Numbered from the stretch's first letter, positions 8,370-16,693 are shown. The stretch: 51,205 bases of DNA from an uncultured Lachnospiraceae bacterium (GCA_910578795.1 CAJTSD010000024.1:1-51205), one strand, 5' to 3'. The notes: a model not told the origin generated them from the sequence alone. A program made the numbers and translations.

Positions 8370-9026
8370 GTGAAAAAATTCACATATACAGTTTATATTT
8401 CTAAATTTACAATCGTTTTCTTTCTGATTTGTATTCTCGGTGGCATAGTTATGGTGAAAGGGCTGATCAGGCAGCAGCAAAGAATTCATGTAAAACATGC
8501 TTATGACAAGTCGCAAATACACTTGGGAGACTGTATCGAATATGATATCTCTTTGGAACTGTTATTGAAAAGCTATCACAAAGGACTCTTGCACGAAGGA
8601 TATTCTCCCGTCTGCTTTACCGACGCGTATACCATGGATAACCATTACTTTGTCACGACGGGGGAAGACAAAGAATATTACATATCTTTAGTCGTGCCGC
8701 CTGAATTTCAGCAGGAGGTGCAACAGCTCATTGACGGTGAAACAAAAACATATCATGTATACGGAAGAATTGAAAGGTTAAAATTCCAAGAGGTGTACAA
8801 TGATTCTGTTATGGAAGGACTGATTTATTGTACCGGTATCCGCGATACGGCGAAGCTTGGTCAAATGGTTTCGGAAAAATACCAATTAAAAATAATTGAT
8901 CCAAATGAAAAGGAAAGTATGTGGTATAAAGGGCTTCTGTTTTTTATTACGGGGATTTTAGGCGTGCTTGGCAGCATTGAAAAGAAACATGCCGCATCGA
9001 AAGACGATTTTAATTATTATAGATGA
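8370..9026 (+). CDS. Two-helix membrane protein of unknown function
   Basis: 218 residues. I do not recognise the family with confidence. There is a hydrophobic helix near the N-terminus (about 12-32), a ~150-residue soluble part with mixed alpha/beta character (HLGDCIEYDISLE, YYISLVVPPEFQQEV, TYHVYGRIERL) and a second helix near the C-terminus (GLLFFITGILGVLGSI), then a short charged tail. This predicts an extracytoplasmic domain anchored at both ends. The start is GTG 8370, 5 nt after GGAGGAG. It follows trhP by 24 nt and could be its last cotranscribed gene. Its codon use is more AT-rich than its neighbours. Confidence 0.75.
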   Translation: MKKFTYTVYISKFTIVFFLICILGGIVMVKGLIRQQQRIHVKHAYDKSQIHLGDCIEYDISLELLLKSYHKGLLHEGYSPVCFTDAYTMDNHYFVTTGEDKEYYISLVVPPEFQQEVQQLIDGETKTYHVYGRIERLKFQEVYNDSVMEGLIYCTGIRDTAKLGQMVSEKYQLKIIDPNEKESMWYKGLLFFITGILGVLGSIEKKHAASKDDFNYYR

Positions 9027-9177
9027 GATAAGAGAAAAACAAGATAGTACTTTTTAACAAAAATAAAATAATTAAAAAATATTATATATGCAATATGCAG
9101 AAAAAGGAGCAAATGCTGCGAAAATTTTTATAAAAGTCTTGATTTTTTTGAATAGATATATTATTTTAAGAAAAGTA

Positions 9178-9225
9178 AGGCGAGGCAATTCTATAATAGA
9201 TTGCTTGCCTAAAGAATTTAAATTC
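9178..9225 (+). promoter_or_regulatory. Structured leader upstream of glutamine synthetase
   Basis: A long imperfect hairpin: AGGC (9178-9181), AGGCAA and TCTA pair with TAGA, TTGCTT and GCCT (ending 9210), with single-base bulges at 9182 and 9189. A perfect 12-bp palindrome GAATTTAAATTC (9214-9225) follows. It lies in the 423-nt gap before the glutamine synthetase gene and precedes the terminator at 9260-9303. No convincing protein-coding ORF is seen in this gap. Confidence 0.5.
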
Positions 9226-9259
9226 AAAACTATATATTCAGGATATCGTGAACGAAGGT

Positions 9260-9303
9260 GTTCCAAAAAAGAATAATATCTTTTTTTTGGAACTCTTTTT
9301 TTT
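9260..9303 (+). terminator. Intrinsic terminator or attenuator in the glutamine synthetase leader
   Basis: Stem GTTCCAAAAAAGA (9260-9272) pairs with 9279-9293 across a short loop and is followed by TC and eight T. It is a textbook intrinsic terminator about 145 nt upstream of the glutamine synthetase ATG and 230 nt after the previous gene. Its left arm can instead pair with GAAC at 9250-9253. Confidence 0.7.
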
Positions 9304-9449
9304 CATGAAGCTGAACGGTATGACGCATGAAACATACACCATAACATACATCGTAAGGCGGGAATCTCATGGTGCACAAAAAAGTGGGGAGGAAAGGTTG
9401 TGCTTAGCAGCCCGGACTCGCAGACTGTGAAAGGAGCAAGGTTATAAAA

Positions 9450-11561
9450 ATGAGCGAATTATTGAATGTGGAAAGTATCTTTGGGGAAAAGGTTTTTACC
9501 ATTACAAAGATGAAAGAGAGACTTCCGAAAAAGGTATTTCAGGAAGTAAAAAAGGTCATGGAACAGGGCGGCGAGCTTTCAATGGCTGCGGCGGATGTCG
9601 TGGCAAAGGAAATGAAAGACTGGGCTGTCGAGAATGGTGCAACGCATTATACACACTGGTTCCAGCCGCTGACAGGAATCACCGCGGAGAAGCATGACTC
9701 CTTTGTATCGCACCCCGACGACGAAGGAAAGATGCTGATGGAGTTTTCGGGTAAGGAGCTGATTAAAGGTGAGCCGGACGCGTCGTCATTCCCTTCTGGC
9801 GGTCTGCGTGCGACATTCGAGGCAAGAGGCTACACCGCGTGGGACATCACGTCGCCTGCATTTTTAAAAGAGTCAGGCTGCGGCACGATACTTTGCATTC
9901 CGACGGCGTTTTGTTCCTATACAGGCGAGGCGCTCGATAAAAAGACGCCGCTCCTTCGTTCAATGGAAGCGTTGAGTGAGCAGGCGCTGCGTATCGTAAA
10001 ATTGTTCGGAGATACGGAGGCGACAAAGGTGACCGCGTCGGTAGGACCGGAGCAGGAATATTTCCTTGTGGATAAGGATTTGTATATGCAGAGAAAAGAC
10101 CTGATGTTTGCGGGACGCACGCTTTTTGGCGCACTTCCTCCGAAAGGGCAGGAGATGGAGGATCACTACTTTGGTGTTATCAAGGAGCGCGTCGGTGCAT
10201 ACATGAAGGACTTAAACGTGGAGCTTTGGAAGCTTGGCGTGACGGCAAAGACGCAGCACAATGAGGTTGCGCCCGCACAGCATGAGCTGGCTCCGATTTA
10301 TGAAACGGCAAACATTGCGGTAGACCACAACCAGCTTGTCATGGAAACAATGAAGCGCGTTGCTTACAAGCACGACCTTAGATGTCTGCTGCATGAAAAG
10401 CCATACAAGGGCGTAAATGGTTCCGGTAAGCACGACAATTGGTCAATTACGACGGATACTGGAGTCAACCTTCTCGATCCGGGCAATACACCGAATAAGA
10501 ACATACGTTTCCTCCTGGTGCTTGCATGCATTATGAAGGCGGTTGATATACATGCTGATTTGCTGCGTCAGTCAGCGGCGGATGTCGGAAATGACCACAG
10601 ACTTGGCGCGAATGAGGCGCCTCCGGCAATCATTTCGATTTTCCTCGGGGATCAGCTGGAGGACGTTGTGAAGCAGCTTGTTGAAACAGGCGATGCCGCA
10701 AAAGTAAAACAGGGCGGAAAGCTTGAAACAGGAGTATCAACACTTCCTGATTTTGAGAAGGACGCAACGGACCGAAACAGAACATCGCCGTTTGCGTTTA
10801 CCGGAAATAAATTCGAGTTCCGTATGGTCGGTTCGGCGGACTCCATCGCAAGCCCGAATACCACGCTGAACGCGATTGTCGCAGAGGCATTCTGTGAGGC
10901 GGCTGACAGGATTGAGGCCGCAGCAGATAAGGACGAGGCGATTCATGATATCATTAAAGAATACATGACAAAGCATCAGAGGATTGTGTTTAACGGTAAC
11001 GGTTATTCTGATGAATGGGTAGCGGAGGCAGAACGCAGGGGTCTTCCCAATATTAAATCAATGGTGGAAGCGGCGGCGACACTTACTACGGAAAAGGCAG
11101 TGAAGCTTTTTGAGAAGTTTGGCATTTTTACAAAGGTAGAGCTTGAGTCGCGTGAGGAGATTATCTACGAAACCTATGCAAAGACGATTAACATTGAGGC
11201 GCTGACAATGATTGACATGGCAGGAAAAGACATTCTTCCGGCAGTGGCGTCATATGCGGGTGATTTGGCAAATTCGATTTTGGCAGTCAAAGAGGCAGGT
11301 GCAACGGCAGCGGCACAGGTTGAGGTGTTAAACGAGGTGGATGCACTTCTCGCAGAGGCAAAGAAAGCGCTGAATACCTTAAAAGAAGTTGAGGCAAAGG
11401 CGTCGGCAATGGACGACGTAAAAGCACAGGCATTCTACTATAAGGATGCGGTGCGGGATGCAATGGACGCGCTCCGTGCCCCTGTTGATAAGCTTGAGAT
11501 GATTGTAGACGGAACGATTTGGCCGATTCCTACATATGGAGATTTGATGTTTGAGGTATAA
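9450..11561 (+). CDS. glnN: Glutamine synthetase type III
   Basis: Makes glutamine from glutamate, ammonia and ATP in the cytoplasm. The 703-residue length and content fit the GSIII family (GlnN), not the ~440-residue GSI: the GSIII-type sequence GGLRATFEARGYTAWDITSP, ATP/metal motifs VGPEQEYFLVD and KTQHNEVAPAQHELAP, and NGSGKHDNWSI are all visible. The C-terminal ~150 residues are an Ala/Glu-rich helical segment typical of GSIII. ATG 9450 lies 13 nt after AAAGGAG. The leader carries a hairpin and terminator, which suggests attenuation control by nitrogen status (inference). A tRNA-Gln gene follows 170 nt downstream. Confidence 0.95.
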   Translation: MSELLNVESIFGEKVFTITKMKERLPKKVFQEVKKVMEQGGELSMAAADVVAKEMKDWAVENGATHYTHWFQPLTGITAEKHDSFVSHPDDEGKMLMEFSGKELIKGEPDASSFPSGGLRATFEARGYTAWDITSPAFLKESGCGTILCIPTAFCSYTGEALDKKTPLLRSMEALSEQALRIVKLFGDTEATKVTASVGPEQEYFLVDKDLYMQRKDLMFAGRTLFGALPPKGQEMEDHYFGVIKERVGAYMKDLNVELWKLGVTAKTQHNEVAPAQHELAPIYETANIAVDHNQLVMETMKRVAYKHDLRCLLHEKPYKGVNGSGKHDNWSITTDTGVNLLDPGNTPNKNIRFLLVLACIMKAVDIHADLLRQSAADVGNDHRLGANEAPPAIISIFLGDQLEDVVKQLVETGDAAKVKQGGKLETGVSTLPDFEKDATDRNRTSPFAFTGNKFEFRMVGSADSIASPNTTLNAIVAEAFCEAADRIEAAADKDEAIHDIIKEYMTKHQRIVFNGNGYSDEWVAEAERRGLPNIKSMVEAAATLTTEKAVKLFEKFGIFTKVELESREEIIYETYAKTINIEALTMIDMAGKDILPAVASYAGDLANSILAVKEAGATAAAQVEVLNEVDALLAEAKKALNTLKEVEAKASAMDDVKAQAFYYKDAVRDAMDALRAPVDKLEMIVDGTIWPIPTYGDLMFEV

Positions 11562-11573
11562 TCGGGAAATGCA

Positions 11574-11616
11574 AAAAAAGAAAGGGTGTCTTGGAACAAG
11601 ATGCCCTTCCTTTTTT
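11574..11616 (+). terminator. Terminator after glutamine synthetase
   Basis: Stem GGGTGTCTTG (11584-11593) with CAAGATGCCC (11598-11607, one G-T pair), extended by flanking A-rich and T-rich arms, ending in CCTTTTTT. Confidence 0.8.
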
Positions 11617-11661
11617 CAAGGAAAATATACAAATAAATATACAAATAAAGTAAAAAAATAC

Positions 11662-11690
11662 TTGCATTTTTCAAAAAAGTATTATATACT
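11662..11690 (+). promoter_or_regulatory. Promoter of the tRNA-Gln gene
   Basis: TTGCAT (11662-11667), a 17-bp spacer and TATACT (11685-11690). The expected start point is about 34 nt before the tRNA 5' end. Confidence 0.75.
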
Positions 11691-11730
11691 AAATAACGTG
11701 CTAAACACAAGCACTCCTAAAATAACATAT

Positions 11731-11802
11731 AGCGCTATCGCCAAACGGTAAGGCAACGGACTCTGACTCCGTCATTTCAAGGTTCGAATCCTTGTAGCGC
11801 TG
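11731..11802 (+). tRNA. tRNA-Gln (anticodon CTG)
   Basis: A 72-nt cloverleaf. The acceptor arm AGCGCTA (11731-11737) pairs with TAGCGCT (11795-11801), with discriminator G at 11802. The anticodon stem ACGGA/TCCGT holds the loop CTCTGAC, giving anticodon CTG at 11763-11765. The T-loop GGTTCGAATCC is present. CCA is not encoded. The CAG-reading isoacceptor usually accompanies a TTG tRNA-Gln elsewhere in the genome. Confidence 0.95.
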
Positions 11803-11810
11803 TTTTCAAA

Positions 11811-11842
11811 GTCAATAGTACATACTATTGGCTTTTCTTTTG
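11811..11842 (+). terminator. Terminator of the tRNA-Gln transcript
   Basis: Stem GTCAATAGTA (11811-11820) with TACTATTGGC (11823-11832, one G-T pair), followed by a T-rich run. Confidence 0.75.
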
Positions 11843-11902
11843 GAATGCACACAGGCATAGCGGAAATTTTAGATTATCCAGTTTTGGGAAATGAGGACAT
11901 TA

Positions 11903-12688
11903 ATGAAAATCGACAGACAAAAAGCACTCAATGCATTCAATACGTATGTAAAAAATTACAACATAACTGACGAAAAAGTGAGGCTCAAAATCGAGCACAC
12001 TTACAGGGTATGCGCGCTTTGTGAACAAATTGCGAAGGCTTCCGGTTTTGACGGGGACGAAGCAGAGATTGCATGGCTCACCGGACTGTTGCACGATGTC
12101 GGATGCTTCGAGCAATTGCGGCGTTTCAGTACCTTTGTAGACGCGCAGTCCATTGATCACGCTGAGTTTGGCGCTGATATTTTATTTCAGGAAAACAAAA
12201 TCAGGGACTATATTGACGACGATACTGAGGACATTCTCCTTGAAAAGGCGGTCCGCTGTCACAGCGCCTACCGCGTTCCCGAAAGCTACACTGCGCGGGA
12301 AAAAAAGTTCGCGGATCTTTTGCGCGATGCCGATAAAATTGACATTTTAAAAGTTAATATTTTATTCCCGCTTGAGGAAATCTATAATGTAACAACACAG
12401 GAGCTGAAAAACTGTACCGTCACGTCCGAAGTAATGCAGGCATTTTACGAAGAACACGCCGTGCTGCGCGCACTCAAGAAAACGCCCGTGGACAACGTTG
12501 TCGGGCATATCTCGCTCGTATATGAACTGGTCTACCCCGTAAGCACCAAAATCATGTGTGAGCAGGGCTATTTGGAACAGTTGATGGATTTTCATTCGGA
12601 GCTTGCGCAAACCAATAGACAGTTTGATGAGATCCGGGCGAAAATGCGGCAGTATGTAGCCGAAAAGATAAAGAACATACATTCTTAA
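11903..12688 (+). CDS. HD domain metal-dependent hydrolase
   Basis: ~261-residue HD-superfamily protein: IEHTYRVCALCEQIA gives the first His, LTGLLHDVG the HD pair (about residues 55-63), followed by HAEFGADILF, VRCHSAYRVPE and LLRDADKIDILKV. These are the metal-binding His and Asp residues of HD phosphohydrolases. The substrate cannot be told from sequence; related proteins act on nucleotides or phosphorylated metabolites. ATG 11903 is preferred because GAGGA (11893-11897) sits 5 nt before it; the ATG at 11891 has no such site. The gene stands 32 nt ahead of a MATE exporter and may be cotranscribed with it. Confidence 0.85.
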   Translation: MKIDRQKALNAFNTYVKNYNITDEKVRLKIEHTYRVCALCEQIAKASGFDGDEAEIAWLTGLLHDVGCFEQLRRFSTFVDAQSIDHAEFGADILFQENKIRDYIDDDTEDILLEKAVRCHSAYRVPESYTAREKKFADLLRDADKIDILKVNILFPLEEIYNVTTQELKNCTVTSEVMQAFYEEHAVLRALKKTPVDNVVGHISLVYELVYPVSTKIMCEQGYLEQLMDFHSELAQTNRQFDEIRAKMRQYVAEKIKNIHS

Positions 12689-12719
12689 AGAAAATTAACA
12701 GGGAGGACAATAAGAAAAA

Positions 12720-14069
12720 ATGGCACAAAACGCAAAAGCAAACCTGACAACACAGCCGCCTGCGCGCAGCTTATTTTTCTTTGCACTGCCCATGATTATC
12801 GGAAACCTGTTCCAACAGTTTTACAACATGGCAGATTCGATTATCGTCGGTCAGTATGTAGGAGAAGACGCGCTTGCGGCGGTGGGGGCGTCGTACTCGT
12901 TTACAACTGTCTTTATTATGATTGCGATTGGCGGCGGCATCGGCGCATCGGTGCTCACAAGCCAGTATTTGGGCGCGGACAAGCATAAAGAAATGAAAAG
13001 TTCGGTCTACACATTCCTGATTACGTTTGCGGTATTCAGCATTTGGCTGTCCGTTTTGGGTTTTCTCATCAACCCTACGGTGCTCAAACTGCTCAAAACG
13101 CCTGACAATATCATGGGCGAGGCAGTGCTCTACCTGCAGATTTATTTTGCCGGACTGCCGTTTTTGTTTATGTATAATATCCTGTCCGCAAATTTCAATG
13201 CGCTCGGGAAATCGAAAATACCGCTTTACTTATTGATTTTTTCTTCCATATTAAATATTGTCATGGATTTGTGGATGGTCGGCGGGCTTGGGCTTGGTGT
13301 CAAAGGCGCGGCGATTGCGACCGTGATTGCGCAGGGAATTGCGGCAATCGTTTCGTTTATCATATTGATGCGCTTGCTAAGGACTTATCGGGTTGAGGGA
13401 ACCGTGGACAAGTTTCGCGGCGATATGTTTGTTACAGGCGTCAAAATCGCCATTCCTTCCATTATACAGCAGTCGATTGTAAGCGTCGGTATGCTGCTCA
13501 CACAGTCGGCGGTCAACCGATTCGGCTCGTCTGCGCTTGCAGGATATTCCGCGGGAATGCGGTTGGAGTCGCTCTGTATTGTGCCGATGATTGCGACGGG
13601 AAATGCGATGTCCACGTTCACGGCGCAAAATCTCGGTGCAGGAAAGCCGGAACGCGTCAGACAGGGATATCACGCGGCATATGGAATTATCATAGGCTTT
13701 GGCGCCGTATTGGTTTTTATTTCGCAGCTTTTTTATAATCCGATTGTTTCGGCGTTTTTGGACGCGGACAGCTCACTGGTGGCGTTTCAAGTCGGAACGG
13801 ATTATCTGCGGTTTATCGGACTGTTCTTTTCATTTTTGGGATTTAAGGCGATAACCGATGGAATTTTAAGAGGTGCAGGAGATATTAAGGTTTACATGAT
13901 TGCAAATCTCGTGAACCTGAGCATTCGCGTGGCAGTGGCTCAGCTCTGCTCCCCGATTTGGGGAATTGAGCTGATTTGGTATGCGGTGCCGATGGGGTGG
14001 GCGGCGAACTATCTGATATCATATGTTTGGTATCGTACGGGGAATTGGGAAAAGAAAAACCTGTTGTGA
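12720..14069 (+). CDS. MATE family multidrug/Na+ antiporter
   Basis: 449-residue integral membrane protein with about 12 hydrophobic helices in two homologous halves, the MATE arrangement. Family features include the N-terminal PMIIGNLFQQFYNMADSIIVG and the matching second-half segment PSIIQQSIVSVGMLL. These proteins export cationic drugs or metabolites in exchange for Na+ or H+ across the cytoplasmic membrane; the substrate is not predictable. ATG 12720 follows GGAGGAC at 12-13 nt. It ends 17 nt from the convergent lipoprotein gene. Confidence 0.93.
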   Translation: MAQNAKANLTTQPPARSLFFFALPMIIGNLFQQFYNMADSIIVGQYVGEDALAAVGASYSFTTVFIMIAIGGGIGASVLTSQYLGADKHKEMKSSVYTFLITFAVFSIWLSVLGFLINPTVLKLLKTPDNIMGEAVLYLQIYFAGLPFLFMYNILSANFNALGKSKIPLYLLIFSSILNIVMDLWMVGGLGLGVKGAAIATVIAQGIAAIVSFIILMRLLRTYRVEGTVDKFRGDMFVTGVKIAIPSIIQQSIVSVGMLLTQSAVNRFGSSALAGYSAGMRLESLCIVPMIATGNAMSTFTAQNLGAGKPERVRQGYHAAYGIIIGFGAVLVFISQLFYNPIVSAFLDADSSLVAFQVGTDYLRFIGLFFSFLGFKAITDGILRGAGDIKVYMIANLVNLSIRVAVAQLCSPIWGIELIWYAVPMGWAANYLISYVWYRTGNWEKKNLL

Positions 14070-14086
14070 TGTTCGGACAGACCTTA

Positions 14087-14581
14087 TTATGGAACCGGAA
14101 CCACTACAATTTTTACAGCTTCCGTTGGGTGTTCCTTATCATCAAGCGTTCCCCGATAGCTAATCTCTACCTTATCACCCACAGTAATCGGGAAGTTTTC
14201 GGCTGCCGGTTGGGCAGTTTCCGTGGAAAAACCTTCTAATATTTGGGCATTTTCTGTGAAAAAATAGTAGAGCATGTCATCATCGGGATTTTTGATGGTG
14301 ATAAGATTGTCCTCATATTTTTCGACAATTCCGACCATGGGATCACAAAGTTCGCTTTTATCATTTTCTATAGAAGCGTTTTCATCCGCCTTCGCAATCT
14401 TTGGCGCTGGCACTATTGTATCAATTGTTTCTGTTGTTTTTGCAGATGCAGTTTCTTCTGTAGCTGTTTCCTGTCGGGAACTGGTTTCGGTAGATATTGC
14501 ATCTTTTTTTGAAGCTGATGAACAGGCGGTCATGCCTGTCACCGTCACTATCATAAATATCAACATCCATTTCCTTTTCAT
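14087..14581 (-). CDS. Small lipoprotein of unknown function
   Basis: 164 residues with a lipoprotein signal: basic MKRKWM, a hydrophobic run and the lipobox MTAC at about residue 20. A Ser/Thr/Glu-rich linker (20-70) is followed by a compact beta-rich domain (MVGIVEKYEDNLITIKNP, FPITVGDKVEISYRG, EAVKIVVVP) that looks like a small OB-type barrel. It should be anchored on the outer face of the membrane. I choose ATG 14581, 7 nt after GAGGAG, over the ATG at 14587 that touches it. It lies 18 nt after another lipoprotein of similar design, probably in one operon. Function unknown. Confidence 0.8.
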   Translation of the reverse strand: MKRKWMLIFMIVTVTGMTACSSASKKDAISTETSSRQETATEETASAKTTETIDTIVPAPKIAKADENASIENDKSELCDPMVGIVEKYEDNLITIKNPDDDMLYYFFTENAQILEGFSTETAQPAAENFPITVGDKVEISYRGTLDDKEHPTEAVKIVVVPVP

Positions 14582-14599
14582 AATCATTCTCCTCGTATG

Positions 14600-15157
14600 T
14601 TAAAAAAAACGTATTTCCGTGGGATAAAATGTATCATTTTTAAAGCTGCCTTTCATTTCAACAGACATATGTTCCTTTAAGTCCTGAAATCCACATTCCT
14701 TGTATGCATGACTCTCTTCGTTTCCATCCATGGTTTTCATATAAAAGCTGGTATTCTCGTCAAAAATCACATGAATCAACTGGGAATCAGGAAGAACAGC
14801 TTTGGAGCTTGGAGAACTGTACGATAAGGAACCGTCATCAAGAATTTTTACTTTCTTTTCTGCGATAAAAAATGAGTCCTCTTCAATCTTCCAAACTTTC
14901 CCTAGAAAATCTGCATCAACAGCAGCGGCAATATCGGGTTCTAAAATCTGCCATTTTCCAGCTGCATTTTCCTGTGAATCTTCTGCGTTCTCGTTATTTT
15001 CATTTAACGGCACATCATTCAATTCCCCCGGCAATGCTTCATCTGCCTGTTTTTCTTCTGTTTGAACAGCAGATTCAGAACCATTGCTGCATCCTGTAAG
15101 CATTGTATTCAACAGGAAGACAGCGCCGAACAATAGGATTATCTTTTTTATTCTCAT
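14600..15157 (-). CDS. Lipoprotein of unknown function
   Basis: 185 residues: signal peptide MRIKKIILLFGAVFLL, lipobox LTGC (Cys about residue 23), an acidic Asn/Glu-rich linker to about residue 75, then a beta-rich domain (GKVWKIEEDSFFIAEK, LIHVIFDENTSFYM, HMSVEMKGSF, YPTEIRFF). The closing pattern, an environment-type barrel ending in PTEI plus a beta strand, resembles the downstream lipoprotein (PTEAVKIVV), so the two may be diverged paralogues. It is preceded by GGGGAGG and by a hairpin-rich leader. The adjacent ECF sigma/anti-sigma pair on the same strand makes envelope-stress control plausible, but this is inference. Confidence 0.8.
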   Translation of the reverse strand: MRIKKIILLFGAVFLLNTMLTGCSNGSESAVQTEEKQADEALPGELNDVPLNENNENAEDSQENAAGKWQILEPDIAAAVDADFLGKVWKIEEDSFFIAEKKVKILDDGSLSYSSPSSKAVLPDSQLIHVIFDENTSFYMKTMDGNEESHAYKECGFQDLKEHMSVEMKGSFKNDTFYPTEIRFF

Positions 15158-15240
15158 AAGTACCTCCCCGTCATTACAGAAAGAGTTTCAGCCTCTCATT
15201 TTCTTTCTGAAATTTTATATAGTATAGTGTCCACAAACAG

Positions 15241-15282
15241 TACATGAGGGCGCGTAAGGAGACAGGACGCGCCCTGCATGTA
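15241..15282. repeat. Strong inverted repeat upstream of the lipoprotein operon
   Basis: TACATG-A-GGGCGCG (15241-15254) faces CGCGCCC-TG-CATGTA (15268-15282) across a 13-nt spacer. No T tract follows on either strand, so a terminator is less likely than an operator or a structured transcript. It lies about 85 bp before the lipoprotein start codon and beyond the anti-sigma terminator. Confidence 0.55.
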
Positions 15283-15300
15283 GCAAATGACAGTTATGAA

Positions 15301-15341
15301 CAAAAAGCGAAGCTTTTTGCAATCGAGCGCAGGCGCTCGAT
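15301..15341 (-). terminator. Double hairpin terminator after the anti-sigma gene
   Basis: Two adjacent perfect hairpins: ATCGAGCG/CGCTCGAT (15322-15341) and CAAAAAGC/GCTTTTTG (15301-15319). On the minus strand they directly follow the anti-sigma stop codon and end in CTTTTTG. Confidence 0.7.
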
Positions 15342-15345
15342 TTTT

Positions 15346-16143
15346 TTACTGAATTTCAAGAGCCATATTGATAAACTCCTCTTTCGAAAGGTCAACGTCC
15401 ATGCAGAAGAGCTGACGCATCTGACCATTCTTTTCCCATGTAACGCTCATGCTGTCGGAGTAAGAGGTTTTATCAGCACCGTAGCCAATGTTGAGCGTGC
15501 CCGCCTCAACCTGTGCCTGCTCCTCAGCGGTCGGCTTATAGTCGGGTCTGACCCACATATTGCGTACTGCGTGGTAATAATAGGTGATTCCGTCCTTCTC
15601 GAAATGCTCCATGCTGTCATTATAAACAGAAAGGATATGCCTTGGCTCGACATCATAAGACACTTCGTCAGAGCCGTTCTTGTAGCGCACCGCAATTGAC
15701 TGGAAGCTGTCAATGGTGGTATTCTCCTCGTTTTCATAGGATACGTCTTTGATATTGATTCCCTTAAAGGTATAGCCGTTTGAAAAGCTTTGCGGGGCGT
15801 CTGTCGTCACGCCCACACGGTTCTCCGCTGTTGCCAAATCCGTATATTTTGTATAGTCCAGACGTGCGCTTGAACTCGAATGAATACCTGCTATGCCGCC
15901 CGATGCAACGGTGAGCGTGCCAAGCACCATCACTGCCGCGACTGTTGCGATAATTGCTTTCTTAATTGTAAACCGTTTCATACTTATTCCCCTTTCTTGA
16001 TGTAAAGAATATTGTTTTTTGCGTTCTCTGGCTTCAAGCATCACTTTCTCAAATGCGATATCCGTATCCGTAGTGCTCTGAAAAAGCGCTGCCTGCTCTT
16101 GTAAACCGTTTTTAATTTGATTGTCGAACAGATTGTTTTTCAT
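15346..16143 (-). CDS. Membrane anti-sigma-like protein with DUF4367-like C-terminus
   Basis: 265 residues: a cytoplasmic N-terminal part of about 55 residues (helical, charged), one membrane helix (about 64-83, ATVAAVMVLGTLTVASGG) and a ~180-residue extracytoplasmic domain ending VTWEKNGQMRQLFCMDVDLS followed by KEEFINMALEIQ. The ending looks like DUF4367-type domains. Its start overlaps the end of the ECF sigma gene by 32 nt and has its own strong GGGGAGG site. This gene order and topology are typical of a membrane anti-sigma factor that holds the sigma at the membrane until a signal is sensed outside. There is no clear zinc-binding ZAS motif (HxxxCxxC), so the mode of binding is open. Confidence 0.8.
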   Translation of the reverse strand: MKNNLFDNQIKNGLQEQAALFQSTTDTDIAFEKVMLEARERKKQYSLHQERGISMKRFTIKKAIIATVAAVMVLGTLTVASGGIAGIHSSSSARLDYTKYTDLATAENRVGVTTDAPQSFSNGYTFKGINIKDVSYENEENTTIDSFQSIAVRYKNGSDEVSYDVEPRHILSVYNDSMEHFEKDGITYYYHAVRNMWVRPDYKPTAEEQAQVEAGTLNIGYGADKTSYSDSMSVTWEKNGQMRQLFCMDVDLSKEEFINMALEIQ

Positions 16144-16693
16144 GAAAATCCTCCCCTTCCGGAAGTAATTGCCGCAGACGCTTTCTAGCCGTAAAAAGCC
16201 TTGATTTTACCGTTCCCTCATAGCAGTCCGTGACCTTGGCAATTTGTTTGGTTGTCAGTTCATTGTAGTAATAAAGAATTACGACCAGCCGCAGCTTGTA
16301 GTCAAGCTGCATGACAGCCTGATAAACTTGCGTTTGCCGCTCCTTTTTCAGAAACAGTTCCTCCGTATGCGGATTGCAGTTTGCGTCGGCTTTTTCTAAA
16401 ATGTTCTCGTCAGGCACTTCTGCCTTTTTCCTGTTTAAGAAAGTCCATGCCGTTCTGTTTAAAATTTTAAACAGCCAGTACCGGAACATTGCATCTGATT
16501 TTAACTCCGTACAGTGTGTGAAAACCTTAACAAAAGTCTCCTGTGTAATGTCCTCCCCGTCCTGGGTATTCCCGCTAATCAGACAGGCAGTACGAAACAC
16601 TGACGGTCTGTACTTCTCATAAATCTGTGCAAATGCATTTTGGTCGCCGCGCTTTATCTGCGCAACCAACAGCTCGTCTGTTTTGTCGTTCAT
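16112..16693 (-). CDS. ECF RNA polymerase sigma factor
   Basis: 193-residue sigma-70 family protein with only regions 2 and 4, as in the extracytoplasmic function group. Region 2 covers about residues 20-85 (AFAQIYEKYRPSVFRTACL, DITQETFVKVF, FRYWLFKILNRTAWTFLNR) and region 4 about 128-180 (LVVILYYYNELTTKQIAKV, EGTVKSRLFTARKRLRQLL, a helix-turn-helix). Translationally coupled to the anti-sigma-like gene. Upstream lie a 12-bp palindrome (16742-16753) and a small inverted repeat (16763-16777) that may take part in its control. Confidence 0.92.
   Translation of the reverse strand: MNDKTDELLVAQIKRGDQNAFAQIYEKYRPSVFRTACLISGNTQDGEDITQETFVKVFTHCTELKSDAMFRYWLFKILNRTAWTFLNRKKAEVPDENILEKADANCNPHTEELFLKKERQTQVYQAVMQLDYKLRLVVILYYYNELTTKQIAKVTDCYEGTVKSRLFTARKRLRQLLPEGEDFHEKQSVRQSN

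Noticed and set aside
9072..9430. Short overlapping frames in the glutamine synthetase leader
   Set aside because: They run through the leader hairpin and terminator on both strands and have no ribosome site or family resemblance; no leader peptide rich in a relevant amino acid was seen.
15244..15699. 151-codon plus-strand frame opposite the anti-sigma gene
   Set aside because: Begins inside a terminator/inverted-repeat region and is antisense to a better-supported gene.
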